The position numbers were made by a program, and so were the translations under genes. Positions 1-6,249 of a stretch of 6,569 bases of DNA are shown piece after piece (position 1 is the first letter of the stretch; every line of letters starts with the position of its first letter). The notes under the pieces were generated by a model. It did no database searches. It was not told the origin of the DNA and saw only the letters and a program-made list of their open reading frames with translations. The stretch is from Burkholderiales bacterium RIFCSPHIGHO2_12_FULL_61_11 (GTDB taxonomy: Bacteria; Pseudomonadota; Gammaproteobacteria; Burkholderiales; Burkholderiaceae_C): the NCBI GenBank assembly GCA_001770785.1, contig MERZ01000089.1, positions 5,292 through 11,860 of the forward strand, read 5' to 3'.

Positions 1-1359
1 CCCGTGGCGGCGAGCTATCCGGCTTACGGCAATGCCATTCAAGCCGACCACTTGAACTTGTCTGCGCCCGCTTCCAGCCTGGCTTGGCAGGACTTTTTTG
101 TCGATGCAGAACTCAAACGGCTGATCGAACTGGCACTGGCCAACAACCGGGATCTGCGCGTGGCGGTGCTCAACATCGAGCGGACCCGCGCGCAATACCA
201 GATTCGGCGTGCTGACCAGTTCCCCAGCGTGAGTGGCGTGCTTAGCGGTTCGCGCACGCCTGCGGCCAATGACGACCGCAGCAATCTTTACAGCGTCGGG
301 CTGGCCGTCACGGCGTATGAACTGGATTTTTTCGGCCGCGTCAGCAGCCTGAAAGAAGCAGCGCTGGACCAGTATCTGGCGACACAAGAGGGCCGCAAGA
401 CCGCCCAGATCAGCCTGATCGGCGCGGTGGCCAATAGCTACCTGAGCCTGCTGGCTGACGTTGAGTTGCTGGACCTCACCCGCCAAACCCTGGCAACGCG
501 CGACGACTCGCTGAAACTGAGCAAGCTGCGGTTTGACAACGGCGTGACTTCCGAGCTCGACTACCGGCAGTCCGAGTCGCTGGCTGAGGCGGCGCGGGTT
601 GCATACGCCCAGCAGCAACGCCAGCGCGCGCTGGATGAAAATGCGCTGACCCTGCTGGTCGGCCAGCCGCTGGCCGACGAGCTGCCCACGGCTGGCGGTT
701 CGGCCACGCCACTTGCGCAAGCCCAGACTATGGCCGATGTGCCGGCCGGTTTGCCTTCTGAACTGCTCATTCACCGGCCCGACATCCGCCAGGCCGAGCA
801 GCTATTGCTGGCCGCCAATGCCAATATTGGCGCGGCGCGCGCAGCGTTTTTCCCGAGGATTGCGCTGACCGTGGGCGCGGGCAGTGCCAGCAGCCAACTG
901 TCTGGCCTGCTGAAAAGCGGCTCCTGGGGCTGGACGATGGCGCCGCAGCTGGTGCTGCCGATTTTTGATGCGGGTCGCAATCAGGCCGGACTCGATTCGG
1001 CCAGGGCAGAGCGCGACATTGCCGTTGCACAGTACGAAAAAGCCATACAAACCGCCTTTCGCGAAGTCGCCGATGCGCTGGCCACCCGGGCCACGCTGGG
1101 CGATCAGTTGCGCGCCCAGCAGGCCCAGGCCGATGCCGAGGCGGTCCGTTTCAGGCTGTCGGACCTGCGTTACCAAAACGGCATTGCCAGCAGCCTGGAT
1201 TTGCTCGATGCGCAGCGCGCGCTGTTTGGCGCGCAGCAGGCGGTGGTGCAAACCCGCCTGGCTCAGCTGCAAAGCCAGGTCACGCTCTACAAAACGCTGG
1301 GCGGCGGATGGAAAGAGCCCGTACAGGACCTGAATGCGCAAAGTCAGCCCCGGCCATGA
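1..1359 (+). CDS. RND efflux outer-membrane factor, OprM/NodT family (5' partial)
   Basis: This is the outer-membrane channel of a tripartite RND-type efflux pump, the trimeric tunnel that docks on a periplasmic adaptor and exports drugs, solvents or metals. The frame is open from base 1 and ends at TGA 1357-1359. The GTG at position 4 is not credited as the start, because OprM-type proteins carry a lipoprotein signal peptide and acylated Cys further upstream, which are missing here. The two outer-membrane efflux repeats are visible. The first includes NNRDLRVAVLNIER (about nt 145-186) and the LDYRQSESLAEAA helix. The second opens with the family hallmark LPSELLIHRPDIRQAE (nt 751-798), followed by ANIGAARAAFFPRIAL. 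Its C-terminal counterpart GIASSLDLLDAQRALF and the ending LYKTLGGGW are typical of NodT-type proteins. The adaptor and RND transporter genes are not in view and would be expected to the left. The substrate cannot be read from this gene. Confidence 0.93.
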   Translation, partial: PVAASYPAYGNAIQADHLNLSAPASSLAWQDFFVDAELKRLIELALANNRDLRVAVLNIERTRAQYQIRRADQFPSVSGVLSGSRTPAANDDRSNLYSVGLAVTAYELDFFGRVSSLKEAALDQYLATQEGRKTAQISLIGAVANSYLSLLADVELLDLTRQTLATRDDSLKLSKLRFDNGVTSELDYRQSESLAEAARVAYAQQQRQRALDENALTLLVGQPLADELPTAGGSATPLAQAQTMADVPAGLPSELLIHRPDIRQAEQLLLAANANIGAARAAFFPRIALTVGAGSASSQLSGLLKSGSWGWTMAPQLVLPIFDAGRNQAGLDSARAERDIAVAQYEKAIQTAFREVADALATRATLGDQLRAQQAQADAEAVRFRLSDLRYQNGIASSLDLLDAQRALFGAQQAVVQTRLAQLQSQVTLYKTLGGGWKEPVQDLNAQSQPRP

Positions 1360-1370
1360 AGGAAGAATTT

Positions 1371-1432
1371 ATGAGTTTTTTTATGGCTCTAGCCCAATAG
1401 ATGCGGGCGTGAGAAGCTATTAAATATATAGC
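1371..1432. repeat. Comamonadaceae-type short intergenic repeat
   Basis: The stretch has a T7 run (1376-1382), the near-palindrome GGCTCTAGCC (1385-1394), a variable centre, and an AT-rich hairpin GCTAT-TAAATAT-ATAGC (stem arms 1416-1420 and 1428-1432). This order, a T-run, then ATGGCTCTAGCCC, a variable middle and an AGCTAT...ATAGC hairpin, matches from memory a short repeat common between genes in Comamonadaceae genomes. Only one copy is in the window, so the repeat status rests on recognition and not on a comparison made here. It fills the gap between the convergent efflux gene and murI, and its right arm contains the murI stop codon. On the + strand the hairpin is followed by TTTT (1434-1437), so it could act as a weak terminator for the efflux transcript. 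The boundaries are approximate. Confidence 0.6.
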
Positions 1433-1437
1433 GTTTT
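1416..1437 (+). terminator. Possible weak intrinsic terminator of the efflux gene
   Basis: A 5-bp stem (GCTAT 1416-1420 with ATAGC 1428-1432, 7-nt loop) is followed by GTTTT at 1433-1437, about 55 bases after the efflux stop codon. The stem is short and AT-rich and the T-run has only four bases, so termination would be weak. It lies inside the intergenic repeat and overlaps the end of convergent murI, so its presence may owe to the repeat and not to selection for termination. Confidence 0.25.
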
Positions 1438-2244
1438 AACGGTAGCTGTCAGCCCCAGCCAGCGGCTGGCTGCGGCTTGCAGGGCTTGCGGTTGGCCTGT
1501 GGTGAACAGGCTGACTGACCCCTCAGCGGCCGACGAAGCGCCGCTTTCATTGGCTGCCGCGCTTGCTACCAGCCGCCGGGTCTGGCGCGCGATGGCCTCG
1601 CCGTTGTCGATGATCTGCACCTGCGGTCCCAGCAAGTCGCGCAGCTGGACACTGGCGAACGGGTAGTGCGTGCAACCCAGCACCAGCGTGTCGATCTTCC
1701 CCTGTTTAGTACGAAATTGGCCAATGGCCCTTATATAACCGGCGCAGAGTGCTATCGTTTCTGTAGTGTCTCCGGTTTCGGCGCTGCGCTCGATGGCGTC
1801 GGCAAGTCCATCGCAGGCTTGCACGACGAAGCTGGCGCGCGCGGCTTGCGATGCCAGCAGCGCGCGGAACCTGGCGCTGGCCAGCGTGCTGCGCGTGGCC
1901 ATGATCCCGATGCGCCCGGTCTTGCTCAAAGCCACTGCAGGTTTCAGGGCCGGTTCGACACCGATCAAGGGCAAGCCCGGGTGATCGGCGCGCAGGCAGT
2001 CAATGGCCGCTGCCGTGGCGGTGTTGCAGGCCATCACCAGCGCCTTGACGTCCTGTCCGATCAGGTGGCGAGCGATGGCGCGGGAACGCGCCAGCACATG
2101 CGCTTCGTCCCGTTCGCCGTAGGGGGCGTGGCCGCTGTCGGCGATGTAGATAAAGTGCTCTTGCGGCAGTTCGGCCCGCAGCGCCCGCAGAACGCTCAGG
2201 CCGCCGATGCCACTGTCAAACACCCCGATAGCCCGGGTTTTCAA
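1420..2244 (-). CDS. murI: Glutamate racemase MurI
   Basis: This cytoplasmic, cofactor-independent racemase converts L- to D-glutamate for peptidoglycan precursor synthesis. The 274 residues match the family's usual length. The signature blocks are in place: GVFDSGIGGLSVL with Asp10-Ser11, the APYGER loop (Pro41-Tyr42-Gly43), ACNTATAAA with the first catalytic Cys73, and LGCTHYP with the second catalytic Cys191 and His193. The start is TTG (2242-2244): no in-frame ATG or GTG exists upstream before a stop, and Lys-Thr-Arg-Ala-Ile-Gly then leads straight into the motif. A weak GGGG ribosome-binding stretch lies 10 nt upstream. The gene follows the class I fumarase by 23 bp on the same strand and is probably co-transcribed with it. 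Residues 228-242 are an Ala/Ser-rich patch with no motif. The last residues (about TLYI) and the stop are encoded by the intergenic repeat, so the C-terminus probably differs from relatives. Confidence 0.96.
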   Translation of the reverse strand: MKTRAIGVFDSGIGGLSVLRALRAELPQEHFIYIADSGHAPYGERDEAHVLARSRAIARHLIGQDVKALVMACNTATAAAIDCLRADHPGLPLIGVEPALKPAVALSKTGRIGIMATRSTLASARFRALLASQAARASFVVQACDGLADAIERSAETGDTTETIALCAGYIRAIGQFRTKQGKIDTLVLGCTHYPFASVQLRDLLGPQVQIIDNGEAIARQTRRLVASAAANESGASSAAEGSVSLFTTGQPQALQAAASRWLGLTATVKTLYI

Positions 2245-2267
2245 GTCTTCACTGCCCCGCGCAGTCT

Positions 2268-3818
2268 TCAGACGCTGGTGACCGGAATGCTCTTGAACTC
2301 ACCGGAGGCAATCTTTTTCTGCCACTCGGCCGGGCCGGTGATATGCACACTGGTGCCGCCCGCATCGACTGCCACGGTGACCGGCATGTCGACCACGTCA
2401 AATTCGTAAATCGCTTCCATGCCCAGGTCGGCAAAGCCCACCACTCTGGATGTCTTGATGGCTTTGGACACCAGGTAAGCCGCGCCGCCAACGGCCATCA
2501 GGTAGGCGCTCTGGTGCTTTTTGATGGCTTCAATCGCGACCGGGCCGCGCTCGGCCTTGCCGACCATGGCGATCAGGCCGGTCTGGGCCAGCATCATCTC
2601 CGTAAAGCCGTCCATGCGGGTTGCCGTGGTCGGGCCGGCCGGACCGACGGCTTCGCCCTTGATCGGGTCGACCGGGCCGACGTAATAAATCACGCGGTTG
2701 GTGAAAGCTACCGGCAGCTTTTCGCCCTTGAGAAGCATGTCGGCAATGCGTTTGTGCGCGGCGTCGCGGCCGGTCAGCATCTTGCCGTTGAGCAGCAGGG
2801 TATCGCCGGGCTTCCAGCTCGCCACTTCTTTTTTGGTCAAGGTGTTGAGGTCAACCTTTTTGCTCTTGACATAGTCCGGTGCCCATTGCACATCAGGCCA
2901 GGTGTCGAGCGGCGGCGGTGTCAGGTAAACCGGGCCGCTGCCGTCGAGCACAAAATGCGCGTGGCGCGTGGCCGCGCAGTTGGGAATCATGGCCACCGGT
3001 TTGCCGGCGGCGTGGGTCGGGTACATCTTGATTTTGATGTCGAGCACGGTGGTGAGCCCGCCCAGGCCCTGCGCGCCTATGCCCAGCGCATTGACCTTGT
3101 CAAGCAGTTCCAGCCGCAATGCTTCGGTCTTGGTGAGCACCTCGCCCGCCGAAGATTTGGCCTGCAACTCATACATGTCCAGGTCGTCCATCAGGCTCTC
3201 CTTGGCCATCAGCACGGCTTTCTCGGCGGTGCCGCCAATGCCTATGCCCAGCATGCCGGGCGGGCACCAGCCAGCGCCCATCGTGGGCACGGTCTTGAGC
3301 ACCCAGTCCACCACCGAGTCGCCGGGGTTGAGCATCGCCAGCTTGCTCTTGTTTTCGCTGCCGCCGCCCTTGGCCGCCACTGTGACGTGAATGGTGTCGC
3401 CGGGCACCAGCTCGGTGAAGATCACGGCAGGCGTGTTGTCCTTGGTGTTCTTGCGCTCGAACTGCGGATCAGCAACGACCGACGCACGCAGTGTGTTGCT
3501 GGGATCGGTGTAGGCACGGCGCACGCCTTCGTTGATGGCATCATCCAGGCTGCCGGTAAAGCCTTCCCAGCGAACGTCCATGCCGACCTTCAGGAACACG
3601 TTGACGATGCCGGTGTCCTGGCAGATCGGGCGGTGGCCGGTGGCGCTCATCTTGCTGTTGGTCAGAATTTGCGCAATCGCGTCCTTGGCGGCCGGGTTTT
3701 GCTCACGCTCATAGGCGCGCCCCAGGTGGGCGATGTAGTCGGCCGGATGGTAGTAGCTGATGTACTGCAGGGCGGCGGCAACGGATTCGATGAGGTCGGC
3801 TTGCTTGATGGTGGTCAT
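2268..3818 (-). CDS. fumA: Fumarate hydratase class I (Fe-S dependent)
   Basis: This TCA-cycle enzyme interconverts fumarate and L-malate using an oxygen-labile [4Fe-4S] cluster. The product is 516 aa, within the range of single-chain class I fumarases. The three expected cluster cysteines are visible: Cys66 in GHRPICQDTG, Cys185 in GAGWCPPGMLG and Cys281 in IPNCAATRH. The C-terminal domain carries VGPAGPTTATRMDGF (about 391-405) and KAERGP (421-426), both typical of the fumA/fumB type. The start is ATG 3816-3818, giving MTTIKQADLIESV. The frame stays open to a TTG at 3878, but those 20 extra residues look non-conserved. There is no clear Shine-Dalgarno before the ATG. It is divergent from fumC and is followed after 23 bp by murI, a probable two-gene operon. 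The symbol fumA reflects the class; fumB-type naming would be equally valid. Confidence 0.95.
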   Translation of the reverse strand: MTTIKQADLIESVAAALQYISYYHPADYIAHLGRAYEREQNPAAKDAIAQILTNSKMSATGHRPICQDTGIVNVFLKVGMDVRWEGFTGSLDDAINEGVRRAYTDPSNTLRASVVADPQFERKNTKDNTPAVIFTELVPGDTIHVTVAAKGGGSENKSKLAMLNPGDSVVDWVLKTVPTMGAGWCPPGMLGIGIGGTAEKAVLMAKESLMDDLDMYELQAKSSAGEVLTKTEALRLELLDKVNALGIGAQGLGGLTTVLDIKIKMYPTHAAGKPVAMIPNCAATRHAHFVLDGSGPVYLTPPPLDTWPDVQWAPDYVKSKKVDLNTLTKKEVASWKPGDTLLLNGKMLTGRDAAHKRIADMLLKGEKLPVAFTNRVIYYVGPVDPIKGEAVGPAGPTTATRMDGFTEMMLAQTGLIAMVGKAERGPVAIEAIKKHQSAYLMAVGGAAYLVSKAIKTSRVVGFADLGMEAIYEFDVVDMPVTVAVDAGGTSVHITGPAEWQKKIASGEFKSIPVTSV

Positions 3819-3938
3819 GGTTGACTTGATGAAAAAAGTTGTGAGGAAGGGAAGCGCGCTTATTTTCACGGCGGCCAAATTCTGCTAGGGTGACCGTCAG
3901 TTCTCTATTTTGACAGGTAACTCCAGCAGGTCCAGATC
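3819..3938. promoter_or_regulatory. Divergent fumA/fumC control region
   Basis: These 120 bp separate the start codons of two divergently transcribed fumarases, so promoters for both should lie here or overlap the gene starts. The sequence is less GC-rich than the flanking genes, with A/T runs at 3831-3840, 3861-3866 and 3905-3911. I could not find a convincing two-box promoter for the fumA direction, nor a clear palindromic FNR, Fur or OxyR site. fumC has a modest ribosome-binding stretch (AGCAGG, 3925-3930) eight bases before its ATG. Confidence 0.6.
3839..3866 (+). promoter_or_regulatory. Candidate sigma-70 promoter for fumC
   Basis: TTGTGA (3839-3844, four of six consensus matches) and TATTTT (3861-3866, four of six) are separated by 16 bases and would start transcription near 3873, leaving a leader of about 66 nt before fumC. 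The matches are moderate and the box choice was by eye, so this is a suggestion only. Confidence 0.25.
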
Positions 3939-5342
3939 ATGAAGACACGCACAGGCACGAGTAGAGACACGCGTACAGAACGCGACAGCTTCGGTCCCAT
4001 TGAGGTTCCGGCTGAGCGGCTGTGGGGTGCGCAGACCCAGCGCTCCTTGCAGAACTTCGATATTTCGGGCGAGCCGCAGCCGCGCGAGCTGATCCGCGCC
4101 CTCGCGAAGGTCAAACGCACTTGCACGATCGTGAACCACGCACTGGGCTTGCAGGACGAGAAAAAAACCGGCGCAATAGTTGCTGCGGCCGACGAAGTCA
4201 TTGCGGGCCGGCACCCGGATGAGTTCCCGCTGGTGGTCTGGCAGACCGGCTCGGGAACGCAGACCAACATGAATGTCAATGAGGTGCTGGCCAACCGGGC
4301 CAGCGAGCTGCTCGGCGGTGCACGCGGGGAGGGTCGGATCGTCCATCCGAACGACGACGTGAACCGCAGCCAGTCGTCCAACGACGTGTTTCCCACCGCC
4401 ATGCATGTGGCGGCTGTCGCGGCCATCACGGCCAAGCTGCTGCCTGCCCTGGCCAGGCTGCGCGCCACGCTGGCACAGAAATCCACGGACTTTGAAGGCA
4501 TCGTCAAGATCGGCCGCACCCATTTGCAGGACGCCACGCCGTTGACGCTGGGCCAGGAGTTTTCGGGCTATGTGGCGCAGCTTGAGCAGGGCGAAAAGCA
4601 TCTCCGCGCCGCGCTGCCGCATCTGTGCGAGCTGGCGCTGGGCGGCACGGCCGTCGGCACGGGGCTGAATGCGCCTAGGGGCTTCGCCGAACAGGCAGCG
4701 GCCGAACTGGCGCGCCTGACCGGCTTGCCGTTTGTGACGGCACCGAACAAGTTCGAAGCGCTGGCAAGTTGCGATGCGCTGGTTCACGCGCATGGCGCGC
4801 TAAAAACCCTGGCCGCCAGCCTGATGAAAATTGCCAATGACGTGCGCTGGCTCGCCAGTGGCCCGCGCAGCGGAATTGGCGAGTTGAGCATTCCCGAAAA
4901 CGAGCCGGGTTCTTCCATCATGCCGGGCAAGGTCAACCCGACGCAATGCGAGGCCATGACCATGCTGTGCGCTCAGGTGTTCGGCAACGACGTGGCGATC
5001 AACTTTGGCGGCGCCTCGGGCAACTTCGAGCTCAATGTATTCCGGCCGATGATTGCCCACAACTTTTTGCAAAGCGTGCGTCTGCTGGCCGACGGCATGG
5101 CAAGCTTTAACGCGCACTGCGCCGTGGGCATCGAGCCCAATCGGGAACGTATCGCGGAACTGCTGGCGCGGTCCTTGATGCTGGTGACGGCGCTCAATCC
5201 GCACATCGGCTACGACAAGGCCGCGCAGATTGCCAAGAAGGCGCACCAGGAAGGCAGCAGCCTGCGCGAGGCGGCCATTGCCTCGGGCTACGTGACGGCC
5301 GAGCAGTTTGACGCCTGGGTGGTGCCGCGCAAGATGGTGTGA
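3939..5342 (+). CDS. fumC: Fumarate hydratase class II FumC
   Basis: This is the iron-independent, oxygen-stable homotetrameric fumarase of the aspartase/fumarase superfamily, hydrating fumarate to L-malate in the TCA cycle. Its 467 aa match the usual length. Diagnostic stretches are LWGAQTQRS (29-36), the substrate-binding [12 protein letters not shown] (101-112), [14 protein letters not shown] (143-156), [10 protein letters not shown] with the catalytic-base region His195, and the superfamily signature [11 protein letters not shown] (324-334), where Ser325 corresponds to the catalytic serine of the mobile loop. The start is ATG 3939-3941 with AGCAGG eight bases upstream. No other in-frame start lies before the conserved [16 protein letters not shown] block. 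The first 14 residues are Thr/Arg-rich and look lineage-specific. It is divergent from the class I fumarase, which argues for separate control of the two isozymes, and convergent with the hemerythrin-like gene with 14 bp between stops. Confidence 0.97.
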   Translation: MKTRTGTSRDTRTERDSFGPIEVPAERLWGAQTQRSLQNFDISGEPQPRELIRALAKVKRTCTIVNHALGLQDEKKTGAIVAAADEVIAGRHPDEFPLVVWQTGSGTQTNMNVNEVLANRASELLGGARGEGRIVHPNDDVNRSQSSNDVFPTAMHVAAVAAITAKLLPALARLRATLAQKSTDFEGIVKIGRTHLQDATPLTLGQEFSGYVAQLEQGEKHLRAALPHLCELALGGTAVGTGLNAPRGFAEQAAAELARLTGLPFVTAPNKFEALASCDALVHAHGALKTLAASLMKIANDVRWLASGPRSGIGELSIPENEPGSSIMPGKVNPTQCEAMTMLCAQVFGNDVAINFGGASGNFELNVFRPMIAHNFLQSVRLLADGMASFNAHCAVGIEPNRERIAELLARSLMLVTALNPHIGYDKAAQIAKKAHQEGSSLREAAIASGYVTAEQFDAWVVPRKMV

Positions 5343-5356
5343 GACCTGCCACGCGC

Positions 5357-5980
5357 TCAGGCCTCGCCCAGCCCAATCGGGGCCGGCGCCTTCGTCACAA
5401 TGCGGGTGAATAGACTGGCATAGGCGGGATCAAGCGGGTACTTGCCCGACAGCGGGTCGCAGTTTTTTTCGAACGCAGCGTCCAGCTCTTGCCAATCGGC
5501 GTCGGTCAGCGTCTTTTCAGCCTCGGGCAGGATGAGGGTTTCTTCCAGCCGCATGTGTTCCTGGTAGAACTCCACGTAACGCTTGCACTGCTCCACGAAG
5601 GCGGGCCGTCGCGTCTCGCCTAGCAGTTCCCATGCCAGCAGCAGGTGCTGCAGTTCATGCACGGCTTTCTCGCCGTTGGCGTGGTCATCCTCGAGCCGCG
5701 CCACCGCATCCATAACGGACGGGGCGGCCCTTACCACACGCGGAAACAAAAGGGTCGACTCTTTGGGGCTGTGCAGACGTCCTGGAAATTCATCGATGTA
5801 AAACAGCATGGCTCGCAGTACGTCGAAGAACTGCTGCGGATTGTCGGTGGGACCACGCTCCACCATCATGAGCATGGACCGCAGCATGGCGGCCAGTGAC
5901 GAATGCTCGTCACGGATGATTTGCAGGCTAGTGTGTTTGATAACGGTCTCCAAAAATGTTTCGTGATGACAAGCAAGCAT
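5357..5980 (-). CDS. Hemerythrin-like HHE-domain protein
   Basis: This is a soluble four-helix-bundle protein of the hemerythrin/HHE family, with no signal peptide or membrane segment. The candidate di-iron ligands fall in the expected pattern: His26 (IIRDEHSSL), His70 and Glu74 (LHSPKESTLLFP, an H-x3-E pair), His100 (LEDDHANGE), and His142 and Glu146 (YQEHMRLEETLILP, a second H-x3-E pair). Members bind O2, NO or iron, or sense redox state; the role of this one is unknown. The HHE region spans about residues 16-150, followed by a C-terminal tail to 207 that includes LTDADWQELDAAF. The start is ATG 5978-5980. Its only upstream GAGG is two bases away, too close for a good ribosome-binding site; a TTG at 5951-5953 is a weaker alternative. 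The gene is convergent with fumC and divergent from the peroxiredoxin, which fits an oxygen/oxidant theme but does not prove it. Confidence 0.9.
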   Translation of the reverse strand: MLACHHETFLETVIKHTSLQIIRDEHSSLAAMLRSMLMMVERGPTDNPQQFFDVLRAMLFYIDEFPGRLHSPKESTLLFPRVVRAAPSVMDAVARLEDDHANGEKAVHELQHLLLAWELLGETRRPAFVEQCKRYVEFYQEHMRLEETLILPEAEKTLTDADWQELDAAFEKNCDPLSGKYPLDPAYASLFTRIVTKAPAPIGLGEA

Positions 5981-6030
5981 GGCCTCATCGGATCACTTGG
6001 ATTATGACAAAGATCAAATCTCCAGCAGGT

Positions 6031-6045
6031 AGCCGTCCCACGGCT
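6031..6045. other. Perfect 6-bp hairpin
   Basis: AGCCGT (6031-6036) pairs exactly with ACGGCT (6040-6045) across a CCC loop. It is nested inside a wider 7-bp inverted repeat, TCTCCAG (6019-6025) with CTGGAGA (6059-6065). On the - strand it lies about 50 nt before the hemerythrin-like start and would be in that gene's leader if transcription begins upstream. The + strand has only a TTTT tail nearby, at 6055-6058, so a terminator is not convincing. Confidence 0.4.
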
Positions 6046-6153
6046 GAATCATGGTTTTCTGGAGATCGGCGGCTCGTCGCAAGTGCAAGTCCGCCGCTTC
6101 ACTGGAGAAGCCCCACGATCTGTGGAAGTATCCGGGCCAGCCGGGTGCAATAT

Positions 6154-6182
6154 TTCGGAAAATGGGCCACAAGTGGTTTAAT
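6154..6182 (+). promoter_or_regulatory. Candidate promoter for the peroxiredoxin gene
   Basis: TTTAAT (6177-6182) matches five of six bases of a sigma-70 -10 box. TTCGGA (6154-6159), 17 bases upstream, matches only three of six of the -35 box. Transcription would begin near 6189, giving a leader of about 60 nt. A weak -35 box would suit an activator-dependent promoter such as one driven by OxyR, but I see no clear OxyR motif. Confidence 0.3.
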
Positions 6183-6192
6183 CTCAGGACTG

Positions 6193-6217
6193 CCCAGGCG
6201 CTTCGTTCAGCGCAGGG
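6193..6217 (+). other. Stem-loop in the probable peroxiredoxin mRNA leader
   Basis: GCGCT (6198-6202) pairs with AGCGC (6209-6213) around a TCGTTC loop. After a small internal loop, CCC (6193-6195) pairs with GGG (6215-6217). It would lie at the 5' end of the transcript if the candidate promoter is right, and ends about 20 nt before the AAGGAG ribosome-binding site, leaving that site open. Confidence 0.35.
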
Positions 6218-6236
6218 GCCTATCCCGTTAATCACC

Positions 6237-6242
6237 AAGGAG
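6237..6242 (+). promoter_or_regulatory. Strong ribosome-binding site of the peroxiredoxin gene
   Basis: AAGGAG lies seven bases before ATG 6250 and is the best Shine-Dalgarno match seen at any gene start in the window. It fixes the start codon and suggests high translation, as is usual for peroxiredoxins. Confidence 0.8.
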
Positions 6243-6249
6243 AATACCA

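Larger units (their letters stand above)
5981..6249. other. Divergent intergenic region before the peroxiredoxin
   Basis: This 269-bp gap between two divergent start codons holds no gene I can support. It should carry the promoters of both genes. It also has several small inverted repeats: a perfect 6-bp hairpin at 6031-6045, CGGCGG/CCGCCG at 6067-6072 and 6091-6096, CCAC/GTGG at 6113-6116 and 6122-6125, and a stem-loop at 6193-6217. The 7-mer CTGGAGA occurs at 6059-6065 and 6102-6108, with its inverse TCTCCAG at 6019-6025. Short open frames on both strands lack a good start or a recognisable domain. Confidence 0.6.

Noticed and set aside
802..1341. A 179-codon open frame on the - strand across the efflux gene
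   Set aside because: It is a shadow of the OprM-type coding sequence, with no recognisable domain and no room for a promoter or ribosome-binding site of its own.
2242..2252. GTG at 2250-2252 (- strand) as the start of murI
   Set aside because: It is in another frame and reaches TGA after three codons, so only the TTG at 2242-2244 serves.
2343..3824. A 493-codon open frame on the + strand lying across the class I fumarase
   Set aside because: It is antisense to a gene with clear family motifs. The translation is rich in His, Gly, Arg and Val with no domain, as expected for the complementary reading of a GC-rich gene.
3821..3835. FNR-like half-site TTGAT (3826-3830) in the fumarase spacer
   Set aside because: The partner half ATCAA is not at the needed spacing, and one five-base half-site is expected by chance.
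3819..3878. A 20-residue N-terminal extension of the class I fumarase from a TTG at 3878
   Set aside because: ATG 3816-3818 gives a family-like N-terminus. The extension begins at a rare start codon and would use up half of the divergent promoter region.
3897..4793. A 298-codon open frame on the - strand opposite the start and first half of fumC
   Set aside because: The composition is Arg/Gln/Leu-rich with no motif, and it covers the fumC start and conserved N-terminal blocks. It is a shadow frame.
5343..5356. A bidirectional terminator between fumC and the hemerythrin-like gene
   Set aside because: The 14-bp gap has no hairpin or T-run. GC-rich repeats just inside the hemerythrin-like gene (around 5379-5390) lack a T-tract, so no terminator is claimed.
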